Assembly (NCBI RefSeq): GCF_023243115.1
Contig: NZ_CP085081.1
Coordinates: forward strand, 3,100,001 to 3,164,000
DNA length: 64,000 nucleotides
Reading direction: 5' to 3'
Origin: Sediminicoccus sp. KRV36
GTDB lineage: Bacteria; Pseudomonadota; Alphaproteobacteria; Acetobacterales; Acetobacteraceae
Every line of letters starts with the position of its first letter. Position 1 is the stretch's first letter. Shown here in pieces: positions 61,325 through 64,000 of the stretch. The notes beneath the pieces were generated by a model. It worked only from the letters and a program-made list of their open reading frames with translations, was not told where the DNA came from and did not search any database. Made by a program: the position numbers and the translations under genes.

Positions 61325-61575
61325 CAGGCGAGGCCGACGATACCCGTGGCCGTGCTGGCCAACGCCACGCGCCGCGCCCGAATGGGCAGGATCGCCCCCG
61401 CCAGCACGTTGAACGTCACAGCCGCGCCACCCGAAGCCGGCGTGGCAATGACGGTCCCGGCACCGCCGATAAACAGCGCCTTCGGGATCGTGGCCAGATC
61501 GGTATCAGCCGGCGTGATGGCAAAGAAATTGCGGGCCGAAGCCGTCAAGCCGTCCTGCTGGAAGTTATCGCTCAT
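61324..61575 (-). CDS. Spike base protein, RCAP_Rcc01079 (GhsA) family
   Basis: 83 aa from ATG 61575. DNFQQDGLTASARNFFAITP and the beta-rich AILPIRARRVALASTATGI ending match the small spike base proteins first described in the Rhodobacter gene transfer agent head. It should anchor the spike fibre on the capsid. Its start lies inside the end of the helicase gene (11-base overlap), so it is translated from the replication transcript. Confidence 0.75.
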   Translation of the reverse strand: MSDNFQQDGLTASARNFFAITPADTDLATIPKALFIGGAGTVIATPASGGAAVTFNVLAGAILPIRARRVALASTATGIVGLA

Positions 61576-62914
61576 CCACCTCGCGATCCGCCTCGCTGGG
61601 CATGGCCCAGGCCAACTCCTCCAGCTCATCCGGGATCATCGGGAAGGGGTCGTCATGCAGCACGATCCAGCGGGCGGCGAGGATGGCGCCGATCTGATCC
61701 GCCACACGCTGCGACCCGCCATCTCGGGCGATGATCTGCTCGCGCGCCGCGGCGAAGGCATCAGGGAAGCGCGGCAGCGCCTCCAGCACGCGGCCCAGCA
61801 GCGCCGGCCCCATGGACTTGATCTCGGCCATCTGCGCCTCGCTGGGTGCCGTGGCCCCCTTGGGCAGGGCCAACAGGCCGAAGTTCGTGATGCGGCTGGC
61901 ATCGGCCGGCAGCAGGCTGGGCGAGAGCGTGCCGCCCATGATGAAGCTGGCCACCGCGTGGAAGCTCTGCGCCACGCCGCCAGCGCCGCCGCGCACGGTG
62001 GTGGCGCCCTTGCCGCCACTCATCAGCCGGATGAAAGCGATGACGCGCTGAAGTTTCTCGGCTGCCACCTGGTCATCAGGATCCGCTTCATCCAGCAGCA
62101 CGCCGCAGGCCGAGCCGGTGATGGTCTGGCGGATGCCGGCCTCGGTGTAATTATCCATCAGGCTGGACAGCGGGCTCGCCGCCTGCAGCAGCTCGAACAG
62201 GGTGGATTTGCCGGAGCCCGGCTCCCCCACGATGAAGGCATGCGGGCGCCAGGCGATGGCCGCGCCCATCATGCTGGCGGCCCAGAGCCCGAACATGACC
62301 TCGGCCCCCATGGATTCGCGCCAGTTCCACCGCCGGAGCAGGGTTTCCAGCTTGCGCACCTGCTCGGGCGAGGCGGGCCGCGCCGGCTTGGCGGCGGCCG
62401 GCAGAGCGGGCCAGAGCGCATCATCCTCCCGGAAGCCCGGGCGACGCCACACATCCGGCTCCTCCGGCTTGGCGCGGCCCCAGCGGATGGTATTGCCCAG
62501 ATGCAGCACCACGCGGGCGCCGACGCGCCAGACGCCGATGCCGCGCCGCTGCATATCGGGCGCGAAGAGGCCCAGCCGCCCCGATTCCTCGATGATCCAG
62601 ATATTCACCTTGCGCGTGGCGAATTGCCCGGGGACGGGGTTGCCCTCCTTGTCCTTGGCCGGGAATTTTTCCGCCAACCAGGCGCACCCGGCACCACCGA
62701 AGAGGGCCGCGATCTGCGCCGCCTCCCCGATCTTCTGGGCATTCAGGACGCGGATCTGCCCGAGGTAGTCGAAGAAGTAGAAGCCATCATCCCGCTGGCC
62801 GAGGAAGCCGACCGGGCAGCCATCCTCCTCCCGTTCGGGCGGCGGCTCATCCGGCGGGGGCGGGGGTGGGGGGCCATCGAATCCACCGGATGGGAACTTC
62901 ACCACGGCACTCAT
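61565..62914 (-). CDS. Phage replication P-loop ATPase (helicase-like)
   Basis: 449 aa from ATG 62914. A proline-rich N-terminal region (PPPPPPPDEPPPE, 15-27) precedes a DUF927/superfamily-3-like helicase core with Walker A GEPGSGKST (230-238) and Walker B LLDEAD (273-278). It is placed after the primase with an ATGA overlap, so the two act as a primase-helicase unit for phage DNA replication. It is followed directly by virion genes, which is unusual. Confidence 0.75.
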   Translation of the reverse strand: MSAVVKFPSGGFDGPPPPPPPDEPPPEREEDGCPVGFLGQRDDGFYFFDYLGQIRVLNAQKIGEAAQIAALFGGAGCAWLAEKFPAKDKEGNPVPGQFATRKVNIWIIEESGRLGLFAPDMQRRGIGVWRVGARVVLHLGNTIRWGRAKPEEPDVWRRPGFREDDALWPALPAAAKPARPASPEQVRKLETLLRRWNWRESMGAEVMFGLWAASMMGAAIAWRPHAFIVGEPGSGKSTLFELLQAASPLSSLMDNYTEAGIRQTITGSACGVLLDEADPDDQVAAEKLQRVIAFIRLMSGGKGATTVRGGAGGVAQSFHAVASFIMGGTLSPSLLPADASRITNFGLLALPKGATAPSEAQMAEIKSMGPALLGRVLEALPRFPDAFAAAREQIIARDGGSQRVADQIGAILAARWIVLHDDPFPMIPDELEELAWAMPSEADREVDER

Positions 62915-63966
62915 GCCCACTCCCCGATTTTCTGTTCGATCATATCCGCCAGCACATCGGCGTAATCGCCCCAGGGCTCGCGCGGCAGGCGGATATCGGC
63001 TTGCACACCTTGCGGCTTGAGCGCGGCCTGGAGGGCGCGCGCGGCGCGCAGGCCCGTGCCTTCCGGCTTGCCCTTGGGATCGTCCCGATCCGCGAAGATC
63101 GTCGCATGCTGCACATCGAAGGGCGGCGCCTGGCGCTGCAACTCGCCGGCCGAAATGCAGGCCCAGCAGGGAATGCCCGTCAGCTTCCACGCCGCCAGCG
63201 CCGTCTCGATCCCTTCCGCGAAGCCCAGATGCGGCACGGGCGGCGAGAGGCGGATGGCCGAGCCGTCAATCGGGCCGAGCGCCAGCTTTGCATTGATCGG
63301 CCGGCCCTCGGCATCGAGGCCGGAGAGCTTCGTGCCCTCGACCGTCAGATAGGTGCGGTGCACGGCGCGCGGCGCGCCGTCCGGCCCCTGCACCAGCGCC
63401 AGCAGCACGGGATGGTCGCAGCCCGTGGCCGGGTGGCGCAGGTGGGCGGAGCGCAGCACCTGGTGCGCTTCCTGCGGCAGGGGCCAGAGGTGCCGGCGCG
63501 TGAGATAGGCGCGGGCGATGCCGTTCAGCGGCCCGGCGGCCTGCCAGATGCGCAGGGCCGCGCCGATATGCCAGGCGCGGCGCTCGGCGGCCTCGATCTC
63601 GCGCGGGGTGGGCGTGCGGGGCGCGGTTGGCTCCTCCGGCGCTGGCGCAGGGCGGGGGGCGTGGCGCGGGCGGTCCGGCAGGCTGACGCCAGCCTCGGCC
63701 GCCACGCGCTCGATCGCCTGCGGGAAGCTCAGGCCCTCGGTGCGCATCACCCAGCCGAAGGCATCGCCATGGGCACCGCAGCCGAAGCAATGGAAGGTGC
63801 CGCGGCTGTCATCCACCGTGAAGCTCGGGCTGCGCTCATTGTGGAAGGGGCAGAGGCCCGCCTGCAGCTTGCCCGCGCGCTTGAGGGGCACGCGCCGCGA
63901 CACCCAGGCCGAGATCGGCATGGCGTGGCGGAGCTGCTCCAGCAGGGCTTCGGGCAGGCGGCTCAC
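62911..63966 (-). CDS. Phage DNA primase (CHC2 zinc finger + Toprim)
   Basis: 351 aa from GTG 63966. The zinc site is C39-x2-H42 ... C60-x2-C63. A Pro-rich linker (about 97-122) leads to a Toprim domain with E251-GIETA and D293-R-D295. It makes RNA primers at the phage origin. The last 34 bases of the window upstream of the start carry no complete feature. Confidence 0.85.
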   Translation of the reverse strand: MSRLPEALLEQLRHAMPISAWVSRRVPLKRAGKLQAGLCPFHNERSPSFTVDDSRGTFHCFGCGAHGDAFGWVMRTEGLSFPQAIERVAAEAGVSLPDRPRHAPRPAPAPEEPTAPRTPTPREIEAAERRAWHIGAALRIWQAAGPLNGIARAYLTRRHLWPLPQEAHQVLRSAHLRHPATGCDHPVLLALVQGPDGAPRAVHRTYLTVEGTKLSGLDAEGRPINAKLALGPIDGSAIRLSPPVPHLGFAEGIETALAAWKLTGIPCWACISAGELQRQAPPFDVQHATIFADRDDPKGKPEGTGLRAARALQAALKPQGVQADIRLPREPWGDYADVLADMIEQKIGEWA

Positions 63967-64000
63967 GGGCGCACCCGGGGAATGCGTTTGGCGGCATGGA

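Larger units (their letters stand above)
43370..64000. mobile_element. Integrated siphovirus-type prophage (left part; continues beyond window)
   Basis: From the putative attachment site to the right edge, genes are tightly packed, mostly leftward and phage-specific: replication, head spike, connector, tail, tape measure, fibre, holin and endolysin. Tail genes with a long tape measure, tail tube and frameshifted chaperone, and no sheath, indicate a long non-contractile tail. No integrase, repressor, terminase, portal or capsid gene is present in the visible 20.6 kb, so these must lie to the right or be missing. Confidence 0.9.

Noticed and set aside
60899-62965. 688-codon rightward open frame opposite the helicase and spike genes
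   Set aside because: The opposite strand carries Walker motifs and coupled starts; this frame has no motif.

Overview
The window reads as a high-GC alphaproteobacterial chromosome, most likely an Acetobacteraceae member of the Roseomonas type. This is inferred from the mix of a CrtI-type phytoene desaturase, a bacterial Coq7, a branched-chain amino-acid type ABC transporter and Calx-beta/RTX surface proteins; no rRNA marker is present to prove it. Bases 1-43350 are chromosome. From about 43351 to the right edge the sequence is one side of an integrated tailed phage whose other end lies outside the window.

Chromosomal part. 1-2533 is the 3' part of a secreted Calx-beta/RTX protein. 2558-11117 is a mosaic of short transcription units: TIM-barrel amidohydrolase, SDR, crtI, YqaA-like membrane protein, coq7, DCC protein, von Willebrand-type DUF1194 protein, OpgC-like acyltransferase with a DoxX-like partner, nucleoside deoxyribosyltransferase-like protein and an alpha/beta hydrolase. 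11144-15806 is a complete five-gene LIV-type ABC importer (binding protein, two permeases, two ATPases) with odd short repeats at the starts of both ATPase genes. 15948-27146 holds cupin, Bcr/CflA efflux, an orphan CoxL-like molybdenum hydroxylase large subunit, transporters, a tightly overlapped SDR-greB-hydroxyacyl-CoA dehydrogenase-MFS string, and a divergent DapA-like/polysaccharide deacetylase pair. 27167-38817 is a surface polysaccharide locus: priming sugar transferase, flippase, four glycosyltransferases plus a GNAT protein in stop/start-overlapping order, with a GtrB-like glycosyltransferase, a DUF6311-type membrane protein, a YdcF protein and a GT39-type protein around it. 39827-43234 is an overlapped operon NUDIX-alaX-mercaptopyruvate sulfurtransferase-metC.

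Phage part. Just beyond metC, 43351-43369 matches the last 19 bases expected of a tRNA 3' end on the minus strand, the pattern left at the distal end after integration into a tRNA gene. Almost all phage genes run leftward. From right to left they are primase, P-loop helicase-like ATPase, GTA-type spike base protein, head-spike-fibre-like protein, a 174-aa protein, head-tail connector, closure protein, tail terminator, tail tube, tail chaperone G and its -1 frameshift product GT, tape measure, tail tip proteins, tail fibre, two holin-like proteins and a GH19 endolysin. After a small rightward membrane-peptide ORF come a serine-recombinase-like protein that has lost its catalytic serine and three tiny genes.

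Best leads: a textbook -1 slippery heptamer (G GGA AAC) at 55933-55939 joining G to T; the tRNA-type attachment remnant; the head-spike cassette fused directly to the replication genes with no terminase, portal or capsid in the window; the serine-less recombinase; and hairpins that bury ribosome binding sites.
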